From assembly GCF_017114825.1 (NCBI RefSeq), contig NZ_JADEVO010000003.1:178143-242142 (forward strand): 64,000 nt of DNA, written 5' to 3'. The notes under the pieces were generated by a model. That model worked only from the letters and a program-made list of their open reading frames with translations, did no database searches and had not been told where the DNA came from. The translations under genes were made by a program, and so were the position numbers. Below are positions 15,709 to 25,077 of the stretch, piece by piece. This stretch comes from Pseudomonas gregormendelii (lineage in GTDB: Bacteria > Pseudomonadota > Gammaproteobacteria > Pseudomonadales > Pseudomonadaceae). Numbering within the stretch: position 1 is the first letter of the stretch; each line of letters begins with the position of its first letter.

Positions 15709-16902
15709 TTACTTGCAGACCTCGGCGATGGCCTCGGCCAGCAGGTCCAGGCGCGTTGCATCGATGCCGGCCACGTTCGCCCGGCCGGTGCCGACCATAT
15801 AGACGCTGTGGTGGTCACGAAGATTTTTCACCTGCTCCGGCGACAGACCGGTATAGGAGAACATTCCGCGCTGAACGCCGATGTGGGCAAAACGCTCGCG
15901 CAAACCGTGAGGCTCAAGCGCCTCTACCAAACCGCTGCGTAACTGCGCAATGCGCAGGCGCATGGCTTCCACTTCGTCGGCCCACAAGCTTTTCAACTCA
16001 GGGTCGCCAAGGATGGTCGCCACCACTGCAGCGCCATGATCCGGCGGTGTCGACCACAGGTTGCGAGCAATGTTGGCCAGCTGGCTGCGTATGTCCACCA
16101 GCTTGTCAGCGCTCTGGGCGCAAACAATCAGCGCGCCGGTGCGATCGCGGTACAGGCCGAAGTTCTTCGAGCAGGAACTGGTGATCAGCACTTCCGGCAA
16201 CTCGGCGGCGAACAGTCGGGTTGACCAGGCATCCTGCTCCAGGCCATCACCAAAACCCTGGTAGGCGAAGTCGATCAGCGGCAGCAGGTCGCGGCTGCGC
16301 ACGATGTCCAGCACCCGCCGCCAGTCGTCATGGGACAGATCAAAACCGGTCGGGTTGTGGCAGCAGGCGTGCAACAGCACTACGTCGCCCTTGGGCACTT
16401 CACGTAGTACCGCCAGCATGGCCTCGACGTCGAGACGGTTATCGCTGCCCACGTACGGGTAATGGCTGACCTTCACCCCGGCTGCCGCGAAAATCGTTTC
16501 ATGGATCGGCCAGGTCGGGTTGCTCAGCCACACGCCACGGCCCGGCAGGCACTGGGCAATGAAGTCGGCGCTGAGGCGCAATGCCCCGGTGCCGCCTGGG
16601 GTCTGCGTGGCCCCCGCGCGCTGCCCGGCGATCAACGGGGAGTCGGCGCCCAGCAGCAGCTCGTTGATCACCTTGCCAAACGCCGGCTCGCCATGACCAC
16701 CGATGTAGGTCTTGGTGGATTGCTTGTCAACCAGTCGCGCCTCGGCGAGTTTCACCGCTTGCGGGATTGGCGTCAGGCCGTGGGCATCTTTATAGACGCC
16801 CACCCCGAGGTCGAATTTGCGCGGGTTGGGATCCTGCGCATACGCCTCCATCAACCCCAGGATCGGATCGCCAGGCACCCGGCCGATCGAGTCGAAATGC
16901 AT
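15709..16902 (-). CDS. phhC: Aromatic amino-acid aminotransferase PhhC
   Basis: PLP-dependent class I aminotransferase (397 residues) that transaminates tyrosine and phenylalanine. Family landmarks are KFDLGVGVYKD near the N terminus, HACCHNPTGFDLS (the NPTG loop), PLIDFAYQGFGDG (Asp and Tyr contacting PLP), the Schiff-base Lys in SCSKNFGLYRDR, and the C-terminal QRGMFSYTGLS. Its ATG overlaps the phhB stop in a TAATG junction, so the two are translationally coupled. It is the third gene of phhABC, which turns phenylalanine into tyrosine and then 4-hydroxyphenylpyruvate. Confidence 0.95.
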   Translation of the reverse strand: MHFDSIGRVPGDPILGLMEAYAQDPNPRKFDLGVGVYKDAHGLTPIPQAVKLAEARLVDKQSTKTYIGGHGEPAFGKVINELLLGADSPLIAGQRAGATQTPGGTGALRLSADFIAQCLPGRGVWLSNPTWPIHETIFAAAGVKVSHYPYVGSDNRLDVEAMLAVLREVPKGDVVLLHACCHNPTGFDLSHDDWRRVLDIVRSRDLLPLIDFAYQGFGDGLEQDAWSTRLFAAELPEVLITSSCSKNFGLYRDRTGALIVCAQSADKLVDIRSQLANIARNLWSTPPDHGAAVVATILGDPELKSLWADEVEAMRLRIAQLRSGLVEALEPHGLRERFAHIGVQRGMFSYTGLSPEQVKNLRDHHSVYMVGTGRANVAGIDATRLDLLAEAIAEVCK

Positions 16903-17258
16903 TATTTGCGGCCCTCGGCGTCCTTGGCCACTTCGTCGGTGCGCGCGGCCATGATGAAGTCGTTGCGGTGCAGGCCCTTGATGGAGTGGCTCCACCAGGT
17001 CACGGTGACTTTGCCCCACTCGGTGAGCAGGCCCGGGTGGTGACCCTCCGCCTCTGAGATTTCACCGACCGCGTTGGTGAACGCCAGCGCATGCTTGAAA
17101 TTCTTGAACAGGAAGACTTTTTCCAGCTGCATGATGCTGTCGCGAACTTCGATGTTCCAGTCCGGGATCTGCTTGAGCAATACCGGCAATTCTTCGTCGC
17201 TGACCTGAGGTGCGCCGGCTTGGCAGGCTTCGCAGTGGGCTTGGTTCAGAGCGTTCAT
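16902..17258 (-). CDS. phhB: Pterin-4a-carbinolamine dehydratase PhhB
   Basis: Recycles the oxidised pterin cofactor of phenylalanine hydroxylase. It has 118 residues from ATG 17258 ([12 protein letters not shown]), equal to the P. aeruginosa protein. The PCD/DCoH signature is seen in [25 protein letters not shown] and in [18 protein letters not shown], with paired His at the active site. It lies 69 bases after phhA and overlaps phhC by one base. Confidence 0.95.
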   Translation of the reverse strand: MNALNQAHCEACQAGAPQVSDEELPVLLKQIPDWNIEVRDSIMQLEKVFLFKNFKHALAFTNAVGEISEAEGHHPGLLTEWGKVTVTWWSHSIKGLHRNDFIMAARTDEVAKDAEGRK

Positions 17259-17327
17259 GGTGTATTCCTGAATTCGATTCTTGTTGGAAATTACTATCTT
17301 TGCGCGCAAGTCGCGAGCGGGATCTGC

Positions 17328-18119
17328 TCAGGCCGCTTTTGGCTTGGGCGGAAATTTTGGTGCGTGCAAGCCCATCTGCATGCCTTGCTTGACCATGCCC
17401 ATGATGTCCTCGTGGGCCAGGTCGAACAGGCGCTTGAGGTTGGGCAGCACGAAGTACAGGGGCTGCAGGATGTCGATGCGGTAAGGCGTGCGCATGCATT
17501 CCAGCGGGTCGAAGGCTTGATGTTCAGGCTCATCGGACAGGCAGTAGACGGTTTCTTTCGGTGAAGAAAGGATACCGCCGCCGTAGATGCGCTGGCCCTG
17601 GGGCGTGTCGACCAGGCCGAACTCGATGGTCATCCAGTACAGGCGCGCCAGGTACACCCGTTCTTCCTTGGTCGCCTGCAGGCCAAGCTTGCCGTAGGTG
17701 TGGGTGAATTCGGCGAACCAGGGGTTGGTCAGCAGCGGGCAGTGGCCAAATATCTCGTGGAAAATATCCGGCTCTTGCAGGTAGTCCAGCTCTTCGCGAG
17801 TGCGAATGAAAGTGGCCACCGGGAACTGCTTGTTGGCGAGCAATTCGAAGAAAGTCTGGAAGGGAATCAGCGCTGGCACCCGGGCCACCTGCCAGCCGGT
17901 GGTTTCACCGAGCACCTTGTTGATCTCGCCCAGTTGCGGGATGCGGTCGTGGGGCAGACCGAGTTTTTCGATACCGTCCAGGTATTCCTGGCACGCACGA
18001 CCCTCGATCACTTTCAGTTGGCGAGTGATCAGCGTGTTCCACACCGCGTGTTCTTCGGCGGGGTAATCGATAAAACCTTGCGCATCGGGCTCGCGAGCCA
18101 CGTATTGCGTCTGCTTCAT
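17328..18119 (-). CDS. phhA: Phenylalanine 4-monooxygenase PhhA
   Basis: Iron- and tetrahydropterin-dependent hydroxylase converting phenylalanine to tyrosine (263 residues). It is the compact bacterial form without a regulatory domain. The iron ligands are visible: H121 and H126 in PDIFHEIFGHCPLL, and E166 in YWMTIEFGLV. Pterin and substrate-pocket motifs (RVPALIPFQTFFELL) are also present. It is first in phhABC and divergent from phhR. Confidence 0.97.
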   Translation of the reverse strand: MKQTQYVAREPDAQGFIDYPAEEHAVWNTLITRQLKVIEGRACQEYLDGIEKLGLPHDRIPQLGEINKVLGETTGWQVARVPALIPFQTFFELLANKQFPVATFIRTREELDYLQEPDIFHEIFGHCPLLTNPWFAEFTHTYGKLGLQATKEERVYLARLYWMTIEFGLVDTPQGQRIYGGGILSSPKETVYCLSDEPEHQAFDPLECMRTPYRIDILQPLYFVLPNLKRLFDLAHEDIMGMVKQGMQMGLHAPKFPPKPKAA

Positions 18120-18241
18120 GCTGCTCTCCTGCTAGGGGAAATTCGTTCTTGTTATGTCCAGCTATGGACTTACAAATACCCCAGGATTTTCGGATGTGCA
18201 CCCCCGTGCGCGAGGTGTAGAGAGCAAAAACCAGTGCTTTT

Positions 18242-18259
18242 CGTAAACTTTTCGTTACG
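18242..18259. promoter_or_regulatory. Candidate PhhR (TyrR-type) box
   Basis: CGTAAA-N6-GTTACG is an inverted repeat close to the reported TyrR/PhhR consensus TGTAAA-N6-TTTACA (three mismatches in 12). It lies in the phhA/phhR divergent gap, 123 bases from the phhA ATG. It is the best dyad of that spacing I could find there. Confidence 0.5.
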
Positions 18260-18380
18260 CAATGGCAGTTGTGGCGTGGCTGTTGAGTTTTCTTGTTTGA
18301 AAAGCGCCGTGGGTGTCACATAATCTTTACGACTATCTGAGCGTCGCAGCAAAAAACCGCTCCTGCGGCCACCGCAATCC

Positions 18381-18403
18381 CCCTGTGGGAGCGGGTCGAG
18401 CTT
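18381..18403 (+). repeat. Partial REP (CTGTGGGAGCGGG)
   Basis: A single truncated copy of the GTGGGAGC core with a weak inverted partner just upstream (CGCTCCTGCGG). It lies in the leader of phhR. Confidence 0.5.
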
Positions 18404-18438
18404 GGCATGATTTCCTTAACCGCTTTTCGAGCCTTTAT

Positions 18439-20001
18439 ATGCGTATCAAAGTCCACTGCCAGAACCGCATCGGCATCCTGCGCGACATCCTCGACCTGCT
18501 GGTGGAGTACGGGATCAACGTCGCGCGTGGCGAAGTCGGGGGTGAGCACGGTAATGCGATCTACCTGCACTGCCCGAACCTCATCAACCTGCAGTTCCAG
18601 GCGCTGCGGGCGAAGTTCGAATCGATCCCCGGGGTGTTTGGCGTCAAGCGCGTAGGGCTGATGCCCAGCGAGCGCCGGCACATGGAGCTCAATGCGCTGC
18701 TCGGCGCGCTGGAGTTTCCGGTGCTGTCGATCGATATGGGCGGTTCGATCGTCGCGGCCAACCGGGCCGCCGCACAGCTGCTCGGTGTGCGGGTGGACGA
18801 GGTGCCGGGCATCCCGTTGTCCCGTTACGCCGAGGATTTCGACCTGCCGGAACTGGTACGTGCCAACAAGTCGCGGATCAACGGGCTGCGGGTCAAGGTC
18901 AAGGGCGACGTGTTCCTGGCCGACATCGCGCCATTGCAATCGGAGCATGACGACAGCGAGGCCATGGCCGGCGCGGTATTGACGCTGCATCGCGCGGATC
19001 GGGTAGGTGAACGCATCTACAACGTGCGCAAGCAGGAACTGAGGGGGTTCGACAGCATTTTCCAGAGCTCGAAGGTGATGGCCGCCGTGGTCCGCGAAGC
19101 CCGGCGCATGGCGCCCCTGGACGCACCGTTGTTGATAGAAGGCGAAACCGGCACCGGCAAGGAGTTGCTGGCGCGGGCCTGCCACCTGGCAAGTCCCCGC
19201 GGCCAGTCGCCGTTGATGGCGCTCAACTGTGCGGGGCTGCCGGAGTCCATGGCCGAGACCGAATTGTTCGGCTACGGCCCTGGCGCATTCGAAGGCGCCC
19301 GTGCCGAAGGCAAGCTCGGGCTGCTGGAGCTGACTGCCGGCGGTACGCTGTTTCTTGATGGTGTCGGTGAAATGAGCCCGCGCTTGCAGGTGAAATTGCT
19401 GCGCTTCCTGCAGGACGGATGCTTTCGTCGGGTAGGCAGTGATGAAGAGGTGTACCTCGATGTGCGGGTGATCTGTGCGACCCAGGTCGACCTGTCGGAG
19501 CTGTGCGCTCGCGGGGAGTTCCGCCAGGATCTGTACCACCGCCTGAACGTCTTGTCGTTGCACATCCCGCCACTGCGCGAATGCCTGGACGGCTTGACGC
19601 CCCTGGTCGAGCACTTCCTGGACCAGGCCAGCCGGCAGATCGGTTGTCCGCTGCCGAAACTGGCGCCGGCGGCGATGGAGCGGCTCAGTCATTACCATTG
19701 GCCGGGCAACGTTCGGCAATTGGAGAATGTACTGTTCCAGGCGGTGTCCTTGTGCGAAGGCGGCACGGTCAAGGCCGAGCACATCCGCCTGCCGGACTAC
19801 GGCGTGCGTCAGCCGCTTGGCGATTTTTCTCTGGAAGGCGGGCTGGACGAGATTGTCGGGCGCTTCGAGAAGGCGGTGCTGGAGCGTCTGTATTCAGAAC
19901 ATCCGAGCAGCCGGCAGTTGGGTAAACGCCTGGGGGTTTCGCATACCACCATTGCCAACAAGCTGCGTGAGTATGAGGTGGGCAAGGACAGCAGCACTTA
20001 A
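18439..20001 (+). CDS. phhR: TyrR-family transcriptional activator PhhR
   Basis: Regulator of the phh operon, 520 residues. An N-terminal ACT domain (1-75, MRIKVHCQNRIGILRDILDLL) senses aromatic amino acids. A PAS domain follows (about 85-145), then an AAA+ domain with Walker A GETGTGKE (235-242), and a C-terminal helix-turn-helix (RQLGKRLGVSHTTIANKL). The GAFTGA loop of true sigma-54 activators is replaced by GPGAFEGA at 280-287, as expected for the TyrR group. ATG at 18439 matches the family start; the open frame begins earlier at 18313. Reports differ between Pseudomonas species on whether PhhR works with sigma-54 or sigma-70. Confidence 0.95.
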   Translation: MRIKVHCQNRIGILRDILDLLVEYGINVARGEVGGEHGNAIYLHCPNLINLQFQALRAKFESIPGVFGVKRVGLMPSERRHMELNALLGALEFPVLSIDMGGSIVAANRAAAQLLGVRVDEVPGIPLSRYAEDFDLPELVRANKSRINGLRVKVKGDVFLADIAPLQSEHDDSEAMAGAVLTLHRADRVGERIYNVRKQELRGFDSIFQSSKVMAAVVREARRMAPLDAPLLIEGETGTGKELLARACHLASPRGQSPLMALNCAGLPESMAETELFGYGPGAFEGARAEGKLGLLELTAGGTLFLDGVGEMSPRLQVKLLRFLQDGCFRRVGSDEEVYLDVRVICATQVDLSELCARGEFRQDLYHRLNVLSLHIPPLRECLDGLTPLVEHFLDQASRQIGCPLPKLAPAAMERLSHYHWPGNVRQLENVLFQAVSLCEGGTVKAEHIRLPDYGVRQPLGDFSLEGGLDEIVGRFEKAVLERLYSEHPSSRQLGKRLGVSHTTIANKLREYEVGKDSST

Positions 20002-20004
20002 AGT

Positions 20005-20096
20005 CAAAAGATCGCAGGCTCGTTTCACTCGGCAGCTCCTACGGGGATCAGGTATTCATGTAGGAGCTGCCGAGTGAAACGAGCCTGCGATCTTTC
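20005..20096. repeat. REPIN (GTAGGAGCTG family), near-perfect
   Basis: The left arm CAAAAGATCGCAGGCTCG and right arm CGAGCCTGCGATCTTT, together with the inner CACTCGGCAGCTCCTA / TAGGAGCTGCCGAGTG, pair almost perfectly. It lies just after phhR, at the edge of the flagellar locus. Confidence 0.94.
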
Positions 20097-20214
20097 GCTC
20101 TATTGCCGCGAAGCGGCACAACACCGCCGGTTTTTCGACTTCACCCCATTCCGTCACTCATCTCCAAACCCCTCAAGCCCCCAGTTTGCCGGGCCCTGCG
20201 CCGCCAGAAAATAG

Positions 20215-20231
20215 TTGGTCTGCAAATTGCT
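20215..20231 (+). promoter_or_regulatory. Sigma-54 promoter for flgF operon
   Basis: TTGGTCTGCAAATTGC has GG at 20217 and GC at 20229, the required ten-base gap. It is 57 bases upstream of the flgF start. Confidence 0.75.
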
Positions 20232-20287
20232 TATGGCTCAGCAGTACAGCGGTGGGCGGCAAACGTCCGGCATGCAGAGGAAAGAGT

Positions 20288-21028
20288 GTGGATAAGTACC
20301 TTTATGTAGCTATGACCGGCGCCAGCCAGAATGCACTGGCGCAGAAGGCTCATGCGAACAACCTCGCGAACATCTCCACCAACGGTTTCCAGAAAGACCT
20401 GGAGCAGGCGCGCTCGATGCCGGTGTTTGGTGACAGCTTTCCGGCGCGTGCGTTTGCCATGTCCGAGCGTCCGGCCACCGACTTCTCCGCAGGTTCGCTG
20501 GTGGAAACCGGCCGCGACCTCGACGTTGCCGTACAGGGCAATGGCTGGATTGCCGTGCAGAACCCCGATGGCGGTGAAAGTTATGTGCGCACCGGCAGCC
20601 TCAACGTCGACGCCCTGGGCGTATTGCGCGCCGGCAATGGTATGCCGGTGATGGGCAATGGCGGGCCGATTGCCGTGCCGCCCGAGCAACAGATCGAGGT
20701 GGGCGAGGATGGCACCATCAGCATTCGGGCGATGGGCGAAGGCCCGCGCGTGATGGCCGAAGTCGACCGCATCAAGCTGGTCAACCCTGACTTCAGAAAC
20801 ATGACCAAAGGCCTGGACGGTTCGATCCACACCAAGGACGGTCAGCCGGCGCAGGCGGATGCCAACGTCAAGCTGGTGTCCGGTTTCCTCGAGTCGAGCA
20901 ACGTCAACGCCGTGGAAGAAATGACCTCGGTGCTGGCCCTGGCCAAGCAGTTCGAATTGCACATCAAGATGATGAACACCGCCAAAGAAGACGACCAGGC
21001 CATGGCTCGGGTCTTGCAGATCAGCTAA
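20288..21028 (+). CDS. flgF: Flagellar proximal rod protein FlgF
   Basis: Rod component of 246 residues. The N-terminal motif MTGASQNALAQKAHANNLANISTNGFQKD is the flagellar rod/hook signature, and the C-terminal LESSNVNAVEEMTSVLALAKQFELHIKMMNTA is the matching helix that packs with it. The start is GTG 20288 (VDKYLYVAM) after GAGGAAAGA; the upstream in-frame extension contains the promoter. It is the first gene of flgFGHIJKL, preceded by its own sigma-54 site. The usual flgBCDE genes are not upstream here; phhR is. Confidence 0.96.
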   Translation: MDKYLYVAMTGASQNALAQKAHANNLANISTNGFQKDLEQARSMPVFGDSFPARAFAMSERPATDFSAGSLVETGRDLDVAVQGNGWIAVQNPDGGESYVRTGSLNVDALGVLRAGNGMPVMGNGGPIAVPPEQQIEVGEDGTISIRAMGEGPRVMAEVDRIKLVNPDFRNMTKGLDGSIHTKDGQPAQADANVKLVSGFLESSNVNAVEEMTSVLALAKQFELHIKMMNTAKEDDQAMARVLQIS

Positions 21029-21073
21029 TTACCAGAACGTCGCGCCGTAAAACAGGCGCACGAGGAGAATCGA

Positions 21074-21859
21074 ATGCTTCCGGCTCTATGGGTTGCCAAA
21101 ACCGGTCTGTCCGCCCAGGACACCAACCTGACCACCATTTCCAACAACCTGGCGAACGTGTCGACCACGGGTTTTAAACGTGATCGCGCCGAGTTCCAGG
21201 ACCTGCTGTATCAGATCAAGCGTCAGCCTGGCGCCCAGTCGACCCAGGACAGCGAATTGCCGTCGGGTCTGCAAGTGGGTACTGGTGTGCGCATCGTCGG
21301 CACCCAGAAAAACTTCACCGCCGGCAGCTTGCAAACCACCGAGCAGCCGCTGGACATGGCCATCGACGGTCGCGGTTTCTTCCAGATCCTGCAGCCGGAT
21401 GGCACCACGTCCTACACCCGTGACGGTACTTTCCACCTGGACTCCAACGGCCAGATCGTCAATGCCAGCGGCTTCGCCCTGGAGCCGGCCATTGTCATCC
21501 CGAACGACGCCCAGACCTTCACGGTCGGCCGTGACGGTACCGTGTCGGTCACCGTTCCCGGCAACGCCGCTTCCCAGGTGATCGGCAACCTGCAGACCGC
21601 CGACTTCATCAACCCGGCCGGCCTGCAAGCGGTGGGCAACAACCTGTTCCTGGAAACCGCCGCCAGCGGCGCGCCACAGGTTGGCACCCCGGGCCTCGCC
21701 GGTTTCGGCACCACGCTGCAGAACACCCTGGAAACCTCCAACGTCAGCACCGTTGAGGAGATGGTCAACATGATCACCACCCAGCGCGCCTACGAGATGA
21801 ACTCCAAGGTGATCTCCACCGCCGACCAGATGCTCTCGTTCGTAACGCAGAATCTGTAA
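21074..21859 (+). CDS. flgG: Flagellar distal rod protein FlgG
   Basis: Distal rod subunit of 261 residues, the usual length for the family. The rod/hook N-terminal motif is LSAQDTNLTTISNNLANVSTTGFKRDRAEFQDLLYQ and the C-terminal partner is LETSNVSTVEEMVNMITTQRAYEMNSKVISTADQM. It is preceded by GAGGAG and starts 45 bases after flgF. Confidence 0.97.
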   Translation: MLPALWVAKTGLSAQDTNLTTISNNLANVSTTGFKRDRAEFQDLLYQIKRQPGAQSTQDSELPSGLQVGTGVRIVGTQKNFTAGSLQTTEQPLDMAIDGRGFFQILQPDGTTSYTRDGTFHLDSNGQIVNASGFALEPAIVIPNDAQTFTVGRDGTVSVTVPGNAASQVIGNLQTADFINPAGLQAVGNNLFLETAASGAPQVGTPGLAGFGTTLQNTLETSNVSTVEEMVNMITTQRAYEMNSKVISTADQMLSFVTQNL

Positions 21860-21911
21860 TCAAGAATATGGGGCGGCCACGCGGTCGCCTGCAACACCGT
21901 GAGGTAGGGTC

Positions 21912-22607
21912 ATGAATCGCTTCGTATCTGTTCTGGCACTGAGTGGCATCACCGCACTCGCGGGCTGTGTCGCGCCTGCGCCGCGGCCCAATGACCCTTA
22001 CTACGCCCCGGTGTTGCCGCGCACACCACTGCCGGCTGCCGCCAACAATGGCTCGATCTACCAGGCCGGCTTCGAACAGAACCTGTACAGCGACCGCAAG
22101 GCGTATCGCGTCGGTGACATCATCACCATCACGCTGAACGAGCGCACCCAGGCCAGCAAGAACGCCAACTCCCAGGTGGGCAAGACCAGCAAGACCGACA
22201 TTGGCCTGAGCTCGTTTTTCGGTGGTGGCCTGAACACCAACAACCCGGTCGGTGGCGGTGACCTGAGCCTGGACGTCGGTTATTCCGGCGACCGTGCGAC
22301 CAAGGGCGACAGCAAGTCCGGGCAGAGCAACAGCCTGACCGGCTCCATCACCGTGACCGTCGCCGACGTATTGCCCAACGGTATCATCGCCGTACGCGGC
22401 GAGAAGTGGCTGACCCTCAACACCGGCGATGAGCTGGTGCGCATCGCCGGCATGGTCCGCGCCGATGACATCGCCACCGACAACACCGTGTCGTCGACCC
22501 GGGTTGCCGATGCACGTATTACCTACTCGGGCACCGGTGCCTTTGCCGATGCGAGTCAGCCAGGCTGGTTCGACCGTTTCTTCCTCAGCCCGCTGTTTCC
22601 TTTCTAG
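21912..22607 (+). CDS. flgH: Flagellar L-ring lipoprotein FlgH
   Basis: Outer-membrane L-ring protein (231 residues). It has a lipoprotein signal peptide with lipobox LAGC, lipidated at C19. The central block [23 protein letters not shown] and the later [32 protein letters not shown] are family hallmarks. It lies between flgG and flgI; its stop abuts the alternative GTG of flgI. Confidence 0.97.
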   Translation: MNRFVSVLALSGITALAGCVAPAPRPNDPYYAPVLPRTPLPAAANNGSIYQAGFEQNLYSDRKAYRVGDIITITLNERTQASKNANSQVGKTSKTDIGLSSFFGGGLNTNNPVGGGDLSLDVGYSGDRATKGDSKSGQSNSLTGSITVTVADVLPNGIIAVRGEKWLTLNTGDELVRIAGMVRADDIATDNTVSSTRVADARITYSGTGAFADASQPGWFDRFFLSPLFPF

Positions 22608-22625
22608 GTGGCTATCAAGTTGAGC

Positions 22626-23735
22626 ATGTTGAACTTCAAACGCCTGATGGTGGCCGCCCTGATGCTCTCGGCTGCGTTCAGCGCGCAAGCCGAGCGGCTC
22701 AAGGACATCGCCAGTATTTCTGGCGTGCGTTCCAACCAACTGATCGGCTACGGCCTGGTGGTTGGGCTTAGCGGCACCGGCGACCAGACGACGCAGACCC
22801 CGTTCACCCTGCAGACCTTCAACAACATGCTCTCGCAGTTCGGCATCAAGGTGCCGCCGGGTTCGGGCAACGTGCAGTTGAAAAACGTCGCGGCGGTGTC
22901 GATCAGCGCCGACTTGCCGGCGTTCGCCAAGCCGGGTCAGCAGATTGACATCACTGTAGCGTCCATCGGCAACTCCAAGAGCCTGCGCGGCGGTACCTTG
23001 CTGCTGACGCCGCTCAAAGGTATTGACGGTAACGTCTACGCGATCGCCCAGGGCAACCTGGTGGTCGGCGGTTTTGATGCCGAGGGCCGCGACGGTTCGA
23101 AGATCACCGTCAACGTCCCGTCGGCGGGGCGCATTCCCGGTGGTGCATCGGTCGAGCGGGCGGTGCCAAGTGGTTTCAACCAGGGCAACAGCCTGACCCT
23201 GAACCTCAACCGTTCGGACTTCACCACCGCCAAGCGCATCGTCGACAAGATCAACAACATGCTCGGCCCGGGCGTGGCCCAGGCCATCGACGGCGGCTCG
23301 ATCCGCGTCAGTGCGCCACTGGACCCGAGCCAGCGCGTGGACTACCTGTCGATCATCGAGAACCTCGAAGTCGATCCGGGCCAGGCGGTGGCCAAAGTCA
23401 TCATCAACTCGCGCACCGGCACTATCGTGATCGGCCAGAACGTGAAAGTGTCCCCGGCCGCCGTGACCCACGGCAGCCTGACCGTGACCATCACCGAAGA
23501 CCCGATCGTCAGCCAGCCGGGCCCGCTGTCCAATGGCCAGACGGCCGTGGTGCCACGCTCGCGGGTCAACGCCCAGCAGGAAGCCAAGCCGATGTTCAAG
23601 TTCGGCCCGGGCACCACCCTCGACGAAATCGTGCGAGCGGTGAACCAGGTCGGCGCCGCACCGGGTGACTTGATGGCCATCCTCGAAGCACTGAAACAGG
23701 CCGGCGCACTGCAAGCCGACCTGATCGTGATCTGA
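22626..23735 (+). CDS. flgI: Flagellar P-ring protein FlgI
   Basis: Periplasmic P-ring subunit. The start at ATG 22626 gives 369 residues, the same as P. aeruginosa FlgI, and a signal peptide [20 protein letters not shown] cleaved before [13 protein letters not shown] at 22608 directly after the flgH stop would add six residues (MAIKLS). Family blocks [32 protein letters not shown] and [29 protein letters not shown] are intact. flgJ follows 11 bases later. Confidence 0.96.
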   Translation: MLNFKRLMVAALMLSAAFSAQAERLKDIASISGVRSNQLIGYGLVVGLSGTGDQTTQTPFTLQTFNNMLSQFGIKVPPGSGNVQLKNVAAVSISADLPAFAKPGQQIDITVASIGNSKSLRGGTLLLTPLKGIDGNVYAIAQGNLVVGGFDAEGRDGSKITVNVPSAGRIPGGASVERAVPSGFNQGNSLTLNLNRSDFTTAKRIVDKINNMLGPGVAQAIDGGSIRVSAPLDPSQRVDYLSIIENLEVDPGQAVAKVIINSRTGTIVIGQNVKVSPAAVTHGSLTVTITEDPIVSQPGPLSNGQTAVVPRSRVNAQQEAKPMFKFGPGTTLDEIVRAVNQVGAAPGDLMAILEALKQAGALQADLIVI

Positions 23736-23746
23736 GGACTGCGCCC

Positions 23747-25054
23747 ATGGATATGTACAAGAGCGGTGTGGTCAGCAGCAGCGATTCGGGGTCCTACTCG
23801 GACTTGAATCGCCTCAACCAGCTCAAGGTCGGCGACAAGAACAGCGACGCGAACATGCGCAAAGTGGCGCAGGAGTTCGAGTCGCTGTTCCTCGGTGAAA
23901 TGCTCAAATCCATGCGCTCGGCCACCAATGCGCTGGGCCAGGACAACCCGCTCAACACCGCCGAAGCCAAGCAGTACCAGGAAATGTACGACCAGCAGCT
24001 GGCCGTTTCCATGTCCCGCGAAGGCGGCGGTATCGGCCTGGCCGATGTGTTGATGCGTCAGATGTCGAAGAACAAACCCATGGCCCCGGGTGAAGCGGCG
24101 GCAGCGTCCGCCGCCAAGCAAGCCGAGGCCAAAGCCGCCGTGGAAACGCCAATTGCCGCCGGCACGGCTGCCACCCACGGACCCTTGTCGCGCCTCAATG
24201 GCCAGCGCCCGTTGTGGGCGTCGCGATCGATCCATGCACCGCAGGCAGCAGGCGAGGGCGCGCATCGCAATGACATGGCGCTGATCAACCAGCGCCGCCT
24301 GGCGTTGCCGCCGAAGCTCGCAGACCGCCTGCTCGCCGGCCTGGTGCCATCGGCCGCGACCCCGGCTGCGACTGCGACGACAGCGGCCACCGCACTCAGC
24401 AAAATCGACGTACCCACGATCAGCCCGACCGGTTCCGGCTCGCTGTACAACGGCGACTGGCTGACCGCCCAAACCGAAGCACCGGCCAGCGGTCGCCTGC
24501 AGGTCTACGGCCGGGCCATGGCGCAGATCCCGCTGGCACCGCCAAAGAAAGCCTTCAGCTCCGCCGACGAATTCGTCAACGCCATGCTGCCCATGGCCAA
24601 GGAAGCCGCCGACCGCATCGGCGTCGATCCGCGTTACCTGGTGGCCCAGGCCGCCCTCGAAACCGGCTGGGGCAAATCGGTCATGCGCGCCCAGGATGGC
24701 AGCAGCAGCCACAACCTGTTCGGCATCAAGGCCAGCAGCAACTGGAAGGGCGATTCAGCCCGGGCCATCACCAGCGAATTCAGAAACGGCGAGATGGTCA
24801 AGGAGACGGCGCAGTTCCGTTCCTACGACTCCTACAAGGACAGCTTCCACGACCTCGTGACGCTGCTGCAATCCAACAATCGCTATCAAGATGTTGTGAA
24901 GTCTGCCGATAACCCCGAACAATTTGTACGCGAGTTGCAGAAGGCCGGCTACGCAACCGACCCGAACTACGCCAGCAAGATTTCGCAAATAGCCAGGCAG
25001 ATGACGAGTTATCAGAACTACGCTGCGGCGGGCGTTTCCACTACGCCTTTATAG
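23747..25054 (+). CDS. flgJ: Rod cap and peptidoglycan hydrolase FlgJ
   Basis: Bifunctional rod-assembly protein (435 residues). The N-terminal rod-scaffold domain is at about 30-108 (ANMRKVAQEFESLFLGEMLKSMR). A linker of about 165 residues rich in Ala/Thr/Pro follows. The C-terminal glucosaminidase domain from about 270 (ADEFVNAMLPMAKEAADRIGVDP) has the likely catalytic Glu in AALETGWGKS (about E305). The enzyme clears peptidoglycan for the rod. The long linker makes it longer than the ~310 residues of the enteric protein. Confidence 0.95.
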   Translation: MDMYKSGVVSSSDSGSYSDLNRLNQLKVGDKNSDANMRKVAQEFESLFLGEMLKSMRSATNALGQDNPLNTAEAKQYQEMYDQQLAVSMSREGGGIGLADVLMRQMSKNKPMAPGEAAAASAAKQAEAKAAVETPIAAGTAATHGPLSRLNGQRPLWASRSIHAPQAAGEGAHRNDMALINQRRLALPPKLADRLLAGLVPSAATPAATATTAATALSKIDVPTISPTGSGSLYNGDWLTAQTEAPASGRLQVYGRAMAQIPLAPPKKAFSSADEFVNAMLPMAKEAADRIGVDPRYLVAQAALETGWGKSVMRAQDGSSSHNLFGIKASSNWKGDSARAITSEFRNGEMVKETAQFRSYDSYKDSFHDLVTLLQSNNRYQDVVKSADNPEQFVRELQKAGYATDPNYASKISQIARQMTSYQNYAAAGVSTTPL

Positions 25055-25077
25055 GCACAAGGTATAAGGTCTGAACC

